Shown here piece by piece: positions 27,659 to 36,951 of a stretch of DNA of 64,000 nt. The DNA is from Aureimonas flava. Lineage in GTDB: Bacteria > Pseudomonadota > Alphaproteobacteria > Rhizobiales > Rhizobiaceae. Position 1 is the stretch's first letter. Every line of letters begins with the position of its first letter. Position numbers and translations under genes: made by a program. The notes beneath the pieces were generated by a model. That model made no database searches, was not told the DNA's origin, and saw only the letters and a program-made list of their open reading frames with translations. The stretch spans positions 186,001 through 250,000 of the forward strand of contig NZ_QYRN01000002.1 in assembly GCF_003583935.1 (NCBI RefSeq). The letters run 5' to 3'.

Positions 27659-29235
27659 GCGCGCCCGTCCGCATCTTCGTGCCGCGCGACGCGGCGGCCG
27701 TGGCGGTGGGCGCCGACGAGGTCGCCGCCGCGCTGGCCGCCGCCGCGCCCCGCCCGATCGAGATCGTGCGCACCGGCTCGCGCGGCATGCACTTCCTGGA
27801 ACCCCTTGTGGAGGTCGAGACGCCCGAGGGCCGCATCGGCTACGGCCCGGTGGCGCCCGGCGACGTCGCCGCGCTGCTGGCGGCCGGCATGCTGGAGGGC
27901 GCCGACCACCCGGCCCGCGTCGGCCGGCCGGAGGAGCACCCGTTCCTGGCGCGCCAGACGCGCTCCACCATGGCGCTGTGCGGCGTGGTGGATCCGCGCT
28001 CGGAGGCCGACTACGCCGCCCACGGCGGCTGGCGCGGCCTCGAGGCGGCGCTGGCGATGGACGCGGAGGCGCGGGTCAAGACCGTCGCGGCCTCGGGCCT
28101 TCGCGGGCGCGGTGGCGCGGGCTTTCCGACGGGCGTCAAGTGGGACACGGTGCGCCGGGCCGAAGCGCCCCGCAAATACGTCGTGTGCAACGCCGACGAG
28201 GGCGATTCGGGCACCTTTGCCGACCGGATGACCATGGAGGGCGATCCGTTCCGGCTGGTCGAGGGCATGGCCATCGCCGGCATCTCGATCGGCGCGACCT
28301 ACGGCTACGTCTACATCCGCTCCGAATACCCGCACGCGATCGAGGCGATGGAGCATGCCATCGCCGGCGCGCGCCGCGCCGGACGGTTGGGCCCCTCCGT
28401 GGGCGGCTCGGGCCTCGCCTTCGACATGGAGGTGCGGGTGGGCGCCGGCGCCTATGTCTGCGGCGAGGAGACCTCGCTCCTGAACTCCATCGAGGGCAAG
28501 CGCGGCATCGTGCGCGCCAAGCCGCCCCTGCCCGCGCTGCAGGGCCTGTTCGGCATGCCGACCGCGGTCAACAACGTCCTGTCGCTGGCCGCCGTGCCGG
28601 CGATCTTCGCCGAGGGGCCGGAGGCCTACGAGCGGCTCGGGCTCGGGCGCTCGCGCGGCACCATGCCGGTGCAGCTCGCCGGCAACGTCCGCTACGGCGG
28701 CCTGGTGGAGGTGCCGTTCGGCATCACGCTGGGCGAGCTCGTCGACGGGATCGGCGGCGGCACGGCCTCCGGCCGGCCGGTGCGCGCGGTGCAGGTGGGC
28801 GGCCCGCTCGGCGCCTATTTCCCGCCTGCCCTGTTCGACACGCCCTTCGACTACGAGGCCTTCGCCGCCAAGGACGGCCTGATCGGCCACGGCGGCGTCA
28901 CCGTGTTCGACGACACGGTGGACATGGCCCACATGGCCCGCTTCGCCATGGAGTTCTGCGCGGCCGAGAGCTGCGGCAAGTGCACCCCCTGCCGCATCGG
29001 CGCGGTGCGCGGCGTCGAGACCGTGGACCGCATCCTCGCCAAGCGCGAGGCGCGCCAGCCCGTGGGCTCCGAGCTGACCCTGCTCGCCGACCTGTGCGAC
29101 ACGATGAAGTTCGGCTCGCTCTGCGCGCTGGGCGGCTTCACGCCCTATCCCGTGACCAGCGCGATGACCCATTTCCCCGAAGACTTCGACCTCGATGCCC
29201 GCCGTCTTCCGGCCGGGCTCCAGGCGGCGGAATAA
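27655..29235 (+). CDS. fdsB: NAD-dependent formate dehydrogenase beta subunit (NuoF-like)
   Basis: NADH/FMN-binding subunit, 526 residues, homologous to NuoF with an N-terminal extension (about 1-100). GLRGRGGAGFPTGVKWD and NADEGDSGTFADR form the FMN/NAD site, and GAGAYVCGEETSLLNSIEG follows. ESCGKCTPCRIG near residue 440 plus a later Cys (near CALGG) bind the 4Fe-4S cluster. It passes electrons from FdsA to NAD. The frame is open upstream into the antiporter gene, so an antiporter-FdsB read-through product is formally possible. Confidence 0.94.
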   Translation: MSAPVRIFVPRDAAAVAVGADEVAAALAAAAPRPIEIVRTGSRGMHFLEPLVEVETPEGRIGYGPVAPGDVAALLAAGMLEGADHPARVGRPEEHPFLARQTRSTMALCGVVDPRSEADYAAHGGWRGLEAALAMDAEARVKTVAASGLRGRGGAGFPTGVKWDTVRRAEAPRKYVVCNADEGDSGTFADRMTMEGDPFRLVEGMAIAGISIGATYGYVYIRSEYPHAIEAMEHAIAGARRAGRLGPSVGGSGLAFDMEVRVGAGAYVCGEETSLLNSIEGKRGIVRAKPPLPALQGLFGMPTAVNNVLSLAAVPAIFAEGPEAYERLGLGRSRGTMPVQLAGNVRYGGLVEVPFGITLGELVDGIGGGTASGRPVRAVQVGGPLGAYFPPALFDTPFDYEAFAAKDGLIGHGGVTVFDDTVDMAHMARFAMEFCAAESCGKCTPCRIGAVRGVETVDRILAKREARQPVGSELTLLADLCDTMKFGSLCALGGFTPYPVTSAMTHFPEDFDLDARRLPAGLQAAE

Positions 29236-29247
29236 GGAGGAGGCCCG

Positions 29248-32121
29248 ATGTCTCTCGTTTCCGAAACCGACTACGGCACGCCCGAGCGCCGCGCCGAGCG
29301 CCACGTGACCCTCACCATCGACGGCGAGGCGGTCACCGTCCCCGCCGGCACCTCGCTGATGCGCGCGGCCGCCGAGCTCGGCACCCGCATCCCCAAGCTG
29401 TGCGCGACCGATTCGCTCGAGCCCTTCGGCTCCTGCCGCATGTGCCTCGTCGAGGTGGAGGGCATGCGCGGCACGCCCGCCTCCTGCACGACGCTGGCGG
29501 CCGAGGGCATGGTGGTGCGCACCCAGACCGACCGGATCGCCAAGCTGCGGCGCGGCGTGATGGAGCTCTACATCTCCGACCACCCGCTCGACTGCCTGAC
29601 CTGCTCGGCCAACGGCGACTGCGAGCTGCAGGACACGGCCGGCGAGGTCGGCCTTCGCGAGGTGCGCTACGGCCAGCACGGCGAGAACCACGTCCACCCC
29701 GTCGAGAGCGGGGCGCCCAACCCGCTGTTCATGGAGAAGGACCTCTCCAACCCCTATTTCCAGTACGACCCGTCGAAATGCATCGTCTGCTCGCGCTGCG
29801 TGCGGGCCTGCGAGGAGGTGCAGGGCACCTTCGCGCTGACGATCGCGGGGCGCGGCTTCGATTCGCGCGTGTCGCCCAGCCAGGGCGAGGACTTCTTCTC
29901 CTCCGAGTGCGTGTCCTGCGGCGCCTGCGTGCAGGCCTGCCCCACCGCGACGCTGATGGAGAAGTCGGTGGTGGCGATCGGCGTGCCGGAGCACTCCAAG
30001 GTGACCACCTGCGCCTATTGCGGCGTCGGCTGCTCGTTCAAGGCCGAGATGCGCGGCGATGAGCTGGTGCGCATGGTGCCCTGGAAGGACGGCAAGGCCA
30101 ACCACGGCCATTCCTGCGTCAAGGGCCGCTTCGCCTACGGCTACGCCAACCACCGCGAGCGCATCACCTCGCCGATGATCCGCGCCTCCACCGCCGAGCC
30201 CTGGCGCGAGGTGTCGTGGGAGGAGGCGATCGCCCACACCGCGTCCGAGTTCCGGCGCATCCAGGCCAAGTACGGGCGCAACGCGGTGGGCGGCATCACC
30301 TCGTCCCGCTGCACCAACGAGGAGACCTTCCTCGTCCAGAAGCTGATCCGCGCCGGCTTCGGCAACAACAACGTCGACACCTGCGCCCGCGTCTGCCACT
30401 CGCCCACCGGCTACGGCCTCAAGACGACGCTCGGCACCTCGGCGGGCACGCAGGACTTCGATTCGGTCGAGGAGGCGGACGTCATCCTGGTGATCGGCGC
30501 CAATCCGACCGACGGCCACCCCGTCTTCGCGAGCCGCATGAAGAAGCGGCTGCGCGAGGGCGCGCAGCTCATCGTCATCGACCCGCGCCGGATCGATCTC
30601 GTGCGCAGCCCCCACGTGGAGGCCGCCCACCACCTGCCGCTGCGCCCCGGCACCAACGTCGCCGTGCTCACGGCCATGGCCCACGTGATCGTGACCGAGG
30701 GGCTGGTGGACGAGACCTACGTGCGCGAGCGCTGCGACCTCGAGGCCTTCCAGGCCTGGGCCGAGTTCGTGTCCGACCCGTCGCGCTCGCCGGAAGCGGT
30801 GGAGCCGATGACGCGCGTGCCGGCCGAGGCGCTGCGCGCGAGCGCCCGGCTCTACGCCACCGGCGGGCGCGCCGCGATCTACTACGGCCTCGGCGTGACC
30901 GAGCATTCCCAGGGCTCAACCACCGTGATGGCGATCGCCAACCTTGCGATGGCGACCGGCAACATCGGTCGCCGGGGCGCCGGCGTGAACCCCTTGCGCG
31001 GCCAGAACAACGTGCAGGGCGCCTGCGACATGGGCTCCTTCCCGCACGAGCTGTCGGGCTACCGCCACGTGTCGGACGACACGGCGCGTGCGCTGTTCGA
31101 GACCATGTGGGGCGTCCAGCTCGACGACGAGCCCGGCATGCGCATCCCCAACATGCTGGACGCGGCCGTCGAGGGCGAGTTCAAGGGCATCTACATCCAG
31201 GGCGAGGACATCCTCCAGTCCGACCCCAACACGCGCCACGTGACGGCAGGCCTGGCCGCGATGGAATGCGTCGTGGTGCAGGACCTGTTCCTGAACGAGA
31301 CCGCCGTCCACGCCCACGTCTTCCTTCCGGGCTCGACCTTCCTGGAGAAGGACGGCACCTTCACCAACGCCGAGCGGCGCATCCAGCGCGTGCGACGCGT
31401 GATGGCGCCGCGCAACGGCTATGCCGACTGGGAGATCACGCAGGCCCTCGCCAACGCGCTCGGCCTGCCGATGGCCTACGCGCACCCGTCCGAGATCATG
31501 GCCGAGATCGCGGCGCTGACCCCGACCTTCGCGGGCGTCTCCTACGAGCGGCTGGAGCGCGAGACGCTGCAGTGGCCGGTCACCGACAAGGCCCCGCTCG
31601 GCACGCCGCTGATGCACATGGAGGGCTTTGTGCGCGGCAAGGGCCTGTTCGTGGTCACCGAATACGTGCCCACCGACGAGAAGGTCGGCCCGCGCTTCCC
31701 GCTGCTCCTGACCACCGGCCGCATCCTGTCGCAGTACAATGTCGGCGCGCAGACGCGGCGCACCGAGAACACCGCGTGGCACGAGGAGGACCTCCTGGAG
31801 ATCCACCCGCACGACGCGGAGCAGCGCGGCATCCGCGACGGGGCCTTCGTCAAGGTGGCGAGCCGGGCGGGCGACACGACGCTGCGCGCCACCATCACCA
31901 CGCGCGTGGCGCCGGGCGTCGTCTACACGACCTTCCACCATCCGCTGACGCAGGCCAACGTCGTGACCACGGACTACAGCGACTGGGCCACCAACTGCCC
32001 GGAATACAAGGTCACGGCGGTGCAGGTCTCGCCCTCCAACGGGCCCACCGACTGGCAGGAGCGCTACAACAGCTTCGCCGCCACCTCGCGTCGCGTCGCC
32101 CCGGCGGAGCCCGCCGAATGA
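29248..32121 (+). CDS. fdsA: NAD-dependent formate dehydrogenase alpha subunit (molybdenum, cysteine type)
   Basis: Catalytic subunit oxidising formate to CO2, 957 residues. The N-terminal 2Fe-2S ferredoxin-like domain (about 18-100) has SCRMCLVE. A NuoG-type iron-sulfur region with HPLDCLTCSANGDC and two 4Fe-4S sets (CIVCSRCVRAC, CVSCGACVQAC) follows. The bis-MGD domain begins at CAYCGVGCSF. The molybdenum ligand is Cys383, next to the conserved His384 in RVCHSPTGYG, so this is a Cys, not a Sec enzyme. The C-terminal molybdopterin-binding domain (about 820-950) has LLTTGRILSQYN. A GGAGGAGG ribosome site lies just upstream. Its stop overlaps fdsD. Confidence 0.95.
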   Translation: MSLVSETDYGTPERRAERHVTLTIDGEAVTVPAGTSLMRAAAELGTRIPKLCATDSLEPFGSCRMCLVEVEGMRGTPASCTTLAAEGMVVRTQTDRIAKLRRGVMELYISDHPLDCLTCSANGDCELQDTAGEVGLREVRYGQHGENHVHPVESGAPNPLFMEKDLSNPYFQYDPSKCIVCSRCVRACEEVQGTFALTIAGRGFDSRVSPSQGEDFFSSECVSCGACVQACPTATLMEKSVVAIGVPEHSKVTTCAYCGVGCSFKAEMRGDELVRMVPWKDGKANHGHSCVKGRFAYGYANHRERITSPMIRASTAEPWREVSWEEAIAHTASEFRRIQAKYGRNAVGGITSSRCTNEETFLVQKLIRAGFGNNNVDTCARVCHSPTGYGLKTTLGTSAGTQDFDSVEEADVILVIGANPTDGHPVFASRMKKRLREGAQLIVIDPRRIDLVRSPHVEAAHHLPLRPGTNVAVLTAMAHVIVTEGLVDETYVRERCDLEAFQAWAEFVSDPSRSPEAVEPMTRVPAEALRASARLYATGGRAAIYYGLGVTEHSQGSTTVMAIANLAMATGNIGRRGAGVNPLRGQNNVQGACDMGSFPHELSGYRHVSDDTARALFETMWGVQLDDEPGMRIPNMLDAAVEGEFKGIYIQGEDILQSDPNTRHVTAGLAAMECVVVQDLFLNETAVHAHVFLPGSTFLEKDGTFTNAERRIQRVRRVMAPRNGYADWEITQALANALGLPMAYAHPSEIMAEIAALTPTFAGVSYERLERETLQWPVTDKAPLGTPLMHMEGFVRGKGLFVVTEYVPTDEKVGPRFPLLLTTGRILSQYNVGAQTRRTENTAWHEEDLLEIHPHDAEQRGIRDGAFVKVASRAGDTTLRATITTRVAPGVVYTTFHHPLTQANVVTTDYSDWATNCPEYKVTAVQVSPSNGPTDWQERYNSFAATSRRVAPAEPAE

Positions 32122-32438
32122 GCGCGGCCGAGGGCGCCGCGCACGGCGGCGAGGCGGACAAGCTCGTCACCATGGTCAACCAGGTGGCGCGCTTCTTCGA
32201 GAGCCAGGCGCACGAGCCGGGCGTGCTCGGCATCGCCGACCACGTCGCGGCCTTCTGGACGCCGCGCATGCGCCAGACGATCTTCCGCCATCTCGACGGC
32301 GGCGGCGCGGGCCTGCGCCCGCTGGCGCGCGAGGGCCTCGACGCGCTGCGCGCCCGCCCGCCCAAGGCCGCGTCCGCGCGGCTGGAGGCGGCCGGCGGCG
32401 TGTCGGTCGGCACCGAGCCGGGCTCCGACGCCGGCTAG
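32118..32438 (+). CDS. fdsD: Formate dehydrogenase delta subunit
   Basis: A 106-residue protein matching the FdsD family. The core KLVTMVNQVARFFESQAHE and GIADHVAAFWTPRMRQTIFRHL is conserved in these small subunits. FdsD is needed for assembly or stability of the FdsABG complex. The C-terminal 35 residues are variable. The start overlaps the fdsA stop by 4 bp (ATGA). The sulfurtransferase gene fdsC, which often sits between fdsA and fdsD, is absent here. Confidence 0.9.
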   Translation: MSAAEGAAHGGEADKLVTMVNQVARFFESQAHEPGVLGIADHVAAFWTPRMRQTIFRHLDGGGAGLRPLAREGLDALRARPPKAASARLEAAGGVSVGTEPGSDAG

Positions 32439-32647
32439 CGCCCGCCCCGCGCGGGGGGTCGGACCGGCGCCGGCCCCCGCCCGGCGCCCCCCTCGAGCGA
32501 GCCGCGGCCGAGCCGGCACCGCCACCCGCCGCACGGACGTCCGGGGCGCCGCGCACCGAAATCCGCTCCCCTGCACGGGCCCTCGCCGGTCCGTGGCCTA
32601 TCTGTGCCGGGCAGCGGGGACGAAACGGGCAAGGCGGCGTCACGACC

Positions 32648-34450
32648 ATGGATGGAGGCAAGGCCCCTCGGGAGGCGCCCAGAGACGCGCCCGCGACGGC
32701 GCCGCCGGTGAAGGCGCCCAGCCGGTTCCGGGCCTGGGTCCGCGGCAACGAGATCGGCCTCGTTCTGGTGGCGGCCGTGGTGGGGGTTCTCGCCGGCCTC
32801 GTGGTGACGGTGATCGGCTGGGCCGCGCAGGGGCTCCACGTCCTCCTGTTCGGCGCCGACGACGGGCATCTCAGCGCGATGGCCGCGCTCGGCTCGCCCT
32901 GGCACGCCGCGCTGCCGGCCTGCGGCGGCGCGATCCTGGGCGCCTACCTCCTCTGGGCGCGCGGGCGCAAGGTGCGGCCGCTCGTGGACCCGATCGAGGC
33001 CAACGCGCTGCACGGCGGGCGCATGTCGATCCGCGACAGCGTGATCGTGGTGCTGCAGAACCTCGTGTCCAACGGGTTCGGCGCCTCGGTCGGGCTGGAG
33101 GCGGCCTACACGCAGATGGCCGGCGGTCTGGCCTCGCGCCTCGGAACGGCCTTCGAGATGCGGCGCGGCGACCTGCGTATGCTGGTCGGCTGCGGCGCGG
33201 CGGGCGCCATCGCCGCCGCCTTCAACGCGCCGCTGACCGGCGCCTTCTACGCCTTCGAGCTCATCATCGGCACCTATTCCGTGGTCACCCTGGCGCCCGT
33301 GGTCGCAGCGGCGCTGTGCGGCACGTTCGTGGCCCGCTTCCTGGGCGCCGCCCCCTTCCTGATCGAGGTCGGCACGCCCGGCACCATCACCGCGCCGGAC
33401 TACCCGCCGGCCATCCTCCTGGCGATCCTCGCGGCCGGGCTCGGCATCGCCATCATGAAGGGCGTGACCACGGTGGAGCGGGGCGTGCGCGGCTCGGGCC
33501 TGCCCGCGCCGCTGCGGCCGGTGGCCGGCGGGCTGGTGGTGGGCGCCCTGGCGCTGGCGACGCCGCAGGTCCTGTCGTCGGGACACGGCGCGCTGCATCT
33601 CCAGCTCGACCTTCCGGCCTCGGCCGGGGCGCTCCTGCTCGTGCTGGCGCTGAAGGCCCTGGCCTCCGCCGTCTCGATCGGCAGCGGCTTTCGCGGCGGC
33701 CTGTTCTTCGCCTCGCTCTTCATGGGCGCGCTCCTCGGCAAGCTCTTCGCCGACGTCGCGCCCTTGCTGTTCGCCGGCACGGCGCTGCCGGCCGTCACCT
33801 TCGCGATCGTGGGCATGAGCTCGCTCGCCGTCACCGTGGTCGGCGGGCCGATGACCATGACCTTCCTGGCGCTGGAGATGACCGGGGACTTCCCTATCAC
33901 CGCCCTGGCGCTGGCGGCCGTGGTCACCGCCTCGCTCACCGCGCGCAAGACCTTCGGCTACTCGTTCGCCACCTGGCGCTTCCACCTCAGGGGCGAGAAC
34001 ATCCGCAGCGCCCACGACATCGGCTGGATCCGCAACCTCACGGTGGGCCGGATGATGCGCACGGACGTGCGCACGGCGACCCTGGGCACCAGCCTCAAGA
34101 CCTTCCGCCGCGACTTCCCGCTCGGCTCCGCCCAGCGCGTCGTGGTGGTGGACGCGCAGGACGCCTATGCCGGCATCGTCCTGGTCTCGGACGCCTATTC
34201 CGACACGGCGACCGACCCCGAAGCCCGGATCGACGACCTCCTGCGCTGGGGGGACGCGGTGCTTCTGCCGCAGATGAGCGCGCGCGAGGCCGCCGGCCTG
34301 TTCGACAGCGCCGAGAGCGAGGCTCTGGCGGTGATCGACGGGCCCAAGACGCGCAACGTCGTGGGCCTTCTCACCGAAAGCCACACGCTGCGGCGCTACA
34401 GCGAGGAACTGGAGATGCGCCGCCGCGAGGCGGCGGGGGAGACCGCATGA
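32648..34450 (+). CDS. ClC-family chloride channel/transporter with C-terminal CBS region
   Basis: A 600-residue membrane protein. ClC features include NGFGASVGLEAAYTQ with the gating Glu at 151 and ISIGSGFRGGLFFASLF (from VSIGSGF) in the second half. The selectivity signatures are somewhat divergent from GSGIP/GREGP/GIFAP. About ten hydrophobic segments span residues 35-450. A soluble part (about 460-580) with LTVGRMMRTDVRTA and VVVVDAQDAYAGIVLVSD resembles a CBS pair. It probably moves chloride or another anion across the inner membrane. It lies 209 bp after fdsD and may be separately transcribed. Confidence 0.9.
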   Translation: MDGGKAPREAPRDAPATAPPVKAPSRFRAWVRGNEIGLVLVAAVVGVLAGLVVTVIGWAAQGLHVLLFGADDGHLSAMAALGSPWHAALPACGGAILGAYLLWARGRKVRPLVDPIEANALHGGRMSIRDSVIVVLQNLVSNGFGASVGLEAAYTQMAGGLASRLGTAFEMRRGDLRMLVGCGAAGAIAAAFNAPLTGAFYAFELIIGTYSVVTLAPVVAAALCGTFVARFLGAAPFLIEVGTPGTITAPDYPPAILLAILAAGLGIAIMKGVTTVERGVRGSGLPAPLRPVAGGLVVGALALATPQVLSSGHGALHLQLDLPASAGALLLVLALKALASAVSIGSGFRGGLFFASLFMGALLGKLFADVAPLLFAGTALPAVTFAIVGMSSLAVTVVGGPMTMTFLALEMTGDFPITALALAAVVTASLTARKTFGYSFATWRFHLRGENIRSAHDIGWIRNLTVGRMMRTDVRTATLGTSLKTFRRDFPLGSAQRVVVVDAQDAYAGIVLVSDAYSDTATDPEARIDDLLRWGDAVLLPQMSAREAAGLFDSAESEALAVIDGPKTRNVVGLLTESHTLRRYSEELEMRRREAAGETA

Positions 34451-34487
34451 GGCCGCCCCGGCACCCAGACGAAAAGGACAGACGGGC

Positions 34488-35978
34488 TTGGACGCAGTGA
34501 ACGAGACCACCTTGCGCGCGGCGCCCACGATCCTGGAGCCGGGACGCAACTGCATGGCGGTGGAACGGGCCGAGCGCCTGTCGGTGATCGTCGACGCGGA
34601 CGACTACTTCCGCTTCGCACGCCGCGCGATGACGGCCGCGCGCCGCCGCATCATCCTGATCGGCTGGGACTTCGACGGCCGCATCCCGCTGGGATACGAG
34701 GACGGGGCGCAGGGGCCGGAGAAGCTCGGCGACTTCGTTCCCTGGCTGGTGCGGCGCAACCCCGACCTCGAGATCTTCCTCCTGCGCTGGGACGTCGGCG
34801 CGCTCAAGACGCTGCTCCGGGGCTCCACCCTCGTGACGCTCCTCACCTGGATGCGCCATCCGCGCATCCACACCAAGCTCGACGGCGCCCACCCGACCGG
34901 CTCCTCGCACCACCAGAAGATCGTGGTGATCGACGACGGGCTCGCCTTCTGCGGCGGCATCGACATGACCGCCGACCGGTGGGACACGCGCGCCCACGCC
35001 TTCCGCGACGAGCGCCGCCGCCGCCCCTTCACCCGCCGCCGCTACAAGCCCTGGCACGACGCCACCACCGCCGTCACCGGGCCGGCGGCCGCAGCCCTCG
35101 GCGCCATCTGCCGCGAACGCTGGCAGCGGGCGGGCGGACGCCCCGACCCGGCGCCGCTGGAGGGACTGGAGCCGGTCTGGCCGGACGGGCTGCGGACCGA
35201 TTTCCGCGACCTCGACGTCGCCGTCGCGCGCTCGGCGCCCGAGTTCGGCGGTCGCGAGCCGGTGCGCGAGATCGAGGCGCTCTACGTCGACCAGATCCGC
35301 GCCGCCCGGCGCTTCGTCTATGCCGAGAGCCAGTACTTCGCCTCGCGCCGCATCGCCGAGGCGATCGCCCGGCGCCTTGAGGAGCCGGGCGGACCGGAGA
35401 TCGTGGTGGTGAACCCGGTCTCGGCACAGGGCTGGCTGGAGCCGGTGGCCATGGACACGGCGCGCGCCCGCCTGATGGAGGCGCTGCGCCGGATCGACCG
35501 CGAAGGGCGCTTCCGGCTGTATCATCCGGTGAACGCGGGGGGCGAGGCGATCTACTGCCACGCCAAGATCCTGGTGGTGGACGACCGCTGCCTGCGAGTC
35601 GGCTCGTCCAACATGAACAACCGCTCCATGCGGCTCGACACCGAATGCGACGTGAGCGTCGACGCGGCCCTGGCGCCGGGCGGCACCCGTGCCGGGATCG
35701 CCGCCGTGCGCGACGACCTGCTGGCCGAGCATCTCGGGGTCGACGCCGCGCGCGTCGCCGAAACCCTGGCGCGCACCGGCTCGCTGATCGGCACGATCGA
35801 GGCGTTGCGCGGGCCGGGCCGCTCACTGGTTCCCTACCAGGCGCCGGAGCTGAACGACCTCGAGGCCTGGCTCGCCGACAACAAGATCCTCGACCCGGAG
35901 GGCCCGGAGGAGATGTTCGAGCCGCTGAGCCGGCGCCGCAGCCTGCTCGGCCGCCTGCGCCGGCGGGCCGGAGGCTGA
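34488..35978 (+). CDS. Phospholipase D-like / cardiolipin synthase family protein
   Basis: A 496-residue PLD-superfamily enzyme with two HKD motifs: HHQKIVVIDDGLAFCGGID (catalytic His142, Lys144) and CHAKILVVDDRCLRVGSSN (His358, Lys360). It transfers or hydrolyses phosphatidyl groups. Eukaryotic-like PLD and bacterial cardiolipin synthases share this layout. No N-terminal membrane segments are present, so it is not a classic ClsA. The TTG start at 34488 is supported by AAGGA 9 bp upstream. It follows the ClC gene after 37 bp and is probably in the same transcript. Confidence 0.88.
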   Translation: MDAVNETTLRAAPTILEPGRNCMAVERAERLSVIVDADDYFRFARRAMTAARRRIILIGWDFDGRIPLGYEDGAQGPEKLGDFVPWLVRRNPDLEIFLLRWDVGALKTLLRGSTLVTLLTWMRHPRIHTKLDGAHPTGSSHHQKIVVIDDGLAFCGGIDMTADRWDTRAHAFRDERRRRPFTRRRYKPWHDATTAVTGPAAAALGAICRERWQRAGGRPDPAPLEGLEPVWPDGLRTDFRDLDVAVARSAPEFGGREPVREIEALYVDQIRAARRFVYAESQYFASRRIAEAIARRLEEPGGPEIVVVNPVSAQGWLEPVAMDTARARLMEALRRIDREGRFRLYHPVNAGGEAIYCHAKILVVDDRCLRVGSSNMNNRSMRLDTECDVSVDAALAPGGTRAGIAAVRDDLLAEHLGVDAARVAETLARTGSLIGTIEALRGPGRSLVPYQAPELNDLEAWLADNKILDPEGPEEMFEPLSRRRSLLGRLRRRAGG

Positions 35979-35984
35979 GCGGCC

Positions 35985-36878
35985 TCAGGCCGGCGGCGCT
36001 TCGCCGAGCGCGAGCCCGGCGCCGCGGCGCACGGCCTGCGTGAGACGGCGCAGCGACAGGGCAGGGAGCCGCGCCACGGTCCAGAACAGCGGCACCGCGA
36101 TCCGCAGGCCCGGCGGCAGTTCCACCAGCCGGCCAGCCCGCAAATGCGCCTCGGCCAGGGCCACCGGCTGAAGCCCCCAGGCGAAGCCCGCCAGCGCGAG
36201 GTCGAGAAAGCCGTGCGTGGACGGCACCCAATGCGTCGGCGCGTCCGGGACGTGGCCGTATGCCTCGGCCATCCAGCGTGCCTGGAGCCCGTCGCGCCGG
36301 TCGAAGCGCAGTTGCGGCGCGTCGGCGAGCGACCGGGGATCGACGCCCGCGCCGAAGAAGCGCGCGGCGAAGGCCGGGCTGGCGCAGGCGGCGTAGCGCA
36401 GGCTTCCGAGCGGAACGGTGCGGCAGCCCGTGACGGGCTCGGGCGAGGCGGTGACGGCCGCCACGACCTCGCCCGAGCGCAGGCGGCCGGCCGTGTGCGC
36501 CTCGTCGTCGAGAACGAGGTCGAGCGTCGCGCCGAGCGTCTCGCCGGCGCCTGCGAGCGCCACGGGAAACCAGGTCGCGAGGCTGTCGGCGTTCACCGCG
36601 ACGCGCAGGACGCTGCGCGCGGACGCCCCCTCCCCCGCCAGGCCAAGATCGGCCTCCAGCAGCCGGACCCGGTCCACATGCGCGCACAGGGTCCGGCCGA
36701 GGTCGGTCGGGCGGCAGGGCTGCCCGCGCACCACCAGGATCGCGCCGAGGCGCTCCTCGAGGGCGCGAACGCGCTGCGACACCGCCGAGGGCGTGATCGA
36801 CAGGGCGGCGGCGGCCCGCTCGAAGCTGCCCTCGCGGACCACGGCGGCGAGCGCGCGAAGGGCGGGATAGTCCAGCAT
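35985..36878 (-). CDS. argP: LysR-family regulator ArgP (IciA) of basic amino-acid export
   Basis: A 297-residue LysR regulator matching ArgP/LysG, which activates lysE/argO when lysine or arginine accumulates. The start MLDYPALRALAAVVREGSFERAAAAL is the ArgP HTH, continuing ITPSAVSQRVRALEERLG. The effector domain has FLDLALAGFAWGLQP. It is divergent from an exporter gene with a 73-bp shared regulatory region that includes a dyad at 36883-36897. The ATG at 36878 is chosen as the family start; the upstream extension is unlikely. Confidence 0.92.
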   Translation of the reverse strand: MLDYPALRALAAVVREGSFERAAAALSITPSAVSQRVRALEERLGAILVVRGQPCRPTDLGRTLCAHVDRVRLLEADLGLAGEGASARSVLRVAVNADSLATWFPVALAGAGETLGATLDLVLDDEAHTAGRLRSGEVVAAVTASPEPVTGCRTVPLGSLRYAACASPAFAARFFGAGVDPRSLADAPQLRFDRRDGLQARWMAEAYGHVPDAPTHWVPSTHGFLDLALAGFAWGLQPVALAEAHLRAGRLVELPPGLRIAVPLFWTVARLPALSLRRLTQAVRRGAGLALGEAPPA

Positions 36879-36882
36879 CGGA

Positions 36883-36897
36883 TGAAGCCTTGCTTCA
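36883..36897. promoter_or_regulatory. Candidate ArgP/LysG binding dyad
   Basis: TGAAGC (36883-36888) and GCTTCA (36892-36897) are perfect complements around a 3-bp spacer, in the 73-bp space between argP and lysE. Position and symmetry fit a LysR-type operator, starting 5 bp upstream of the argP ATG. Confidence 0.45.
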
Positions 36898-36951
36898 CCG
36901 GCGACAGGAAAACAAGTTTGGCTGCATGCCGCATGCCGTCCATGAGGGGGC

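Noticed and set aside
27547-30906. 1119-codon leftward frame opposite fdsB and fdsA
   Set aside because: Antisense shadow with biased His/Ala/Gly composition; fdsBA carry all expected cofactor motifs.
32445-32456. CCCCGC/GCGGGG palindrome after fdsD as a terminator
   Set aside because: No loop and no T tract; it can arise by chance in this base composition.
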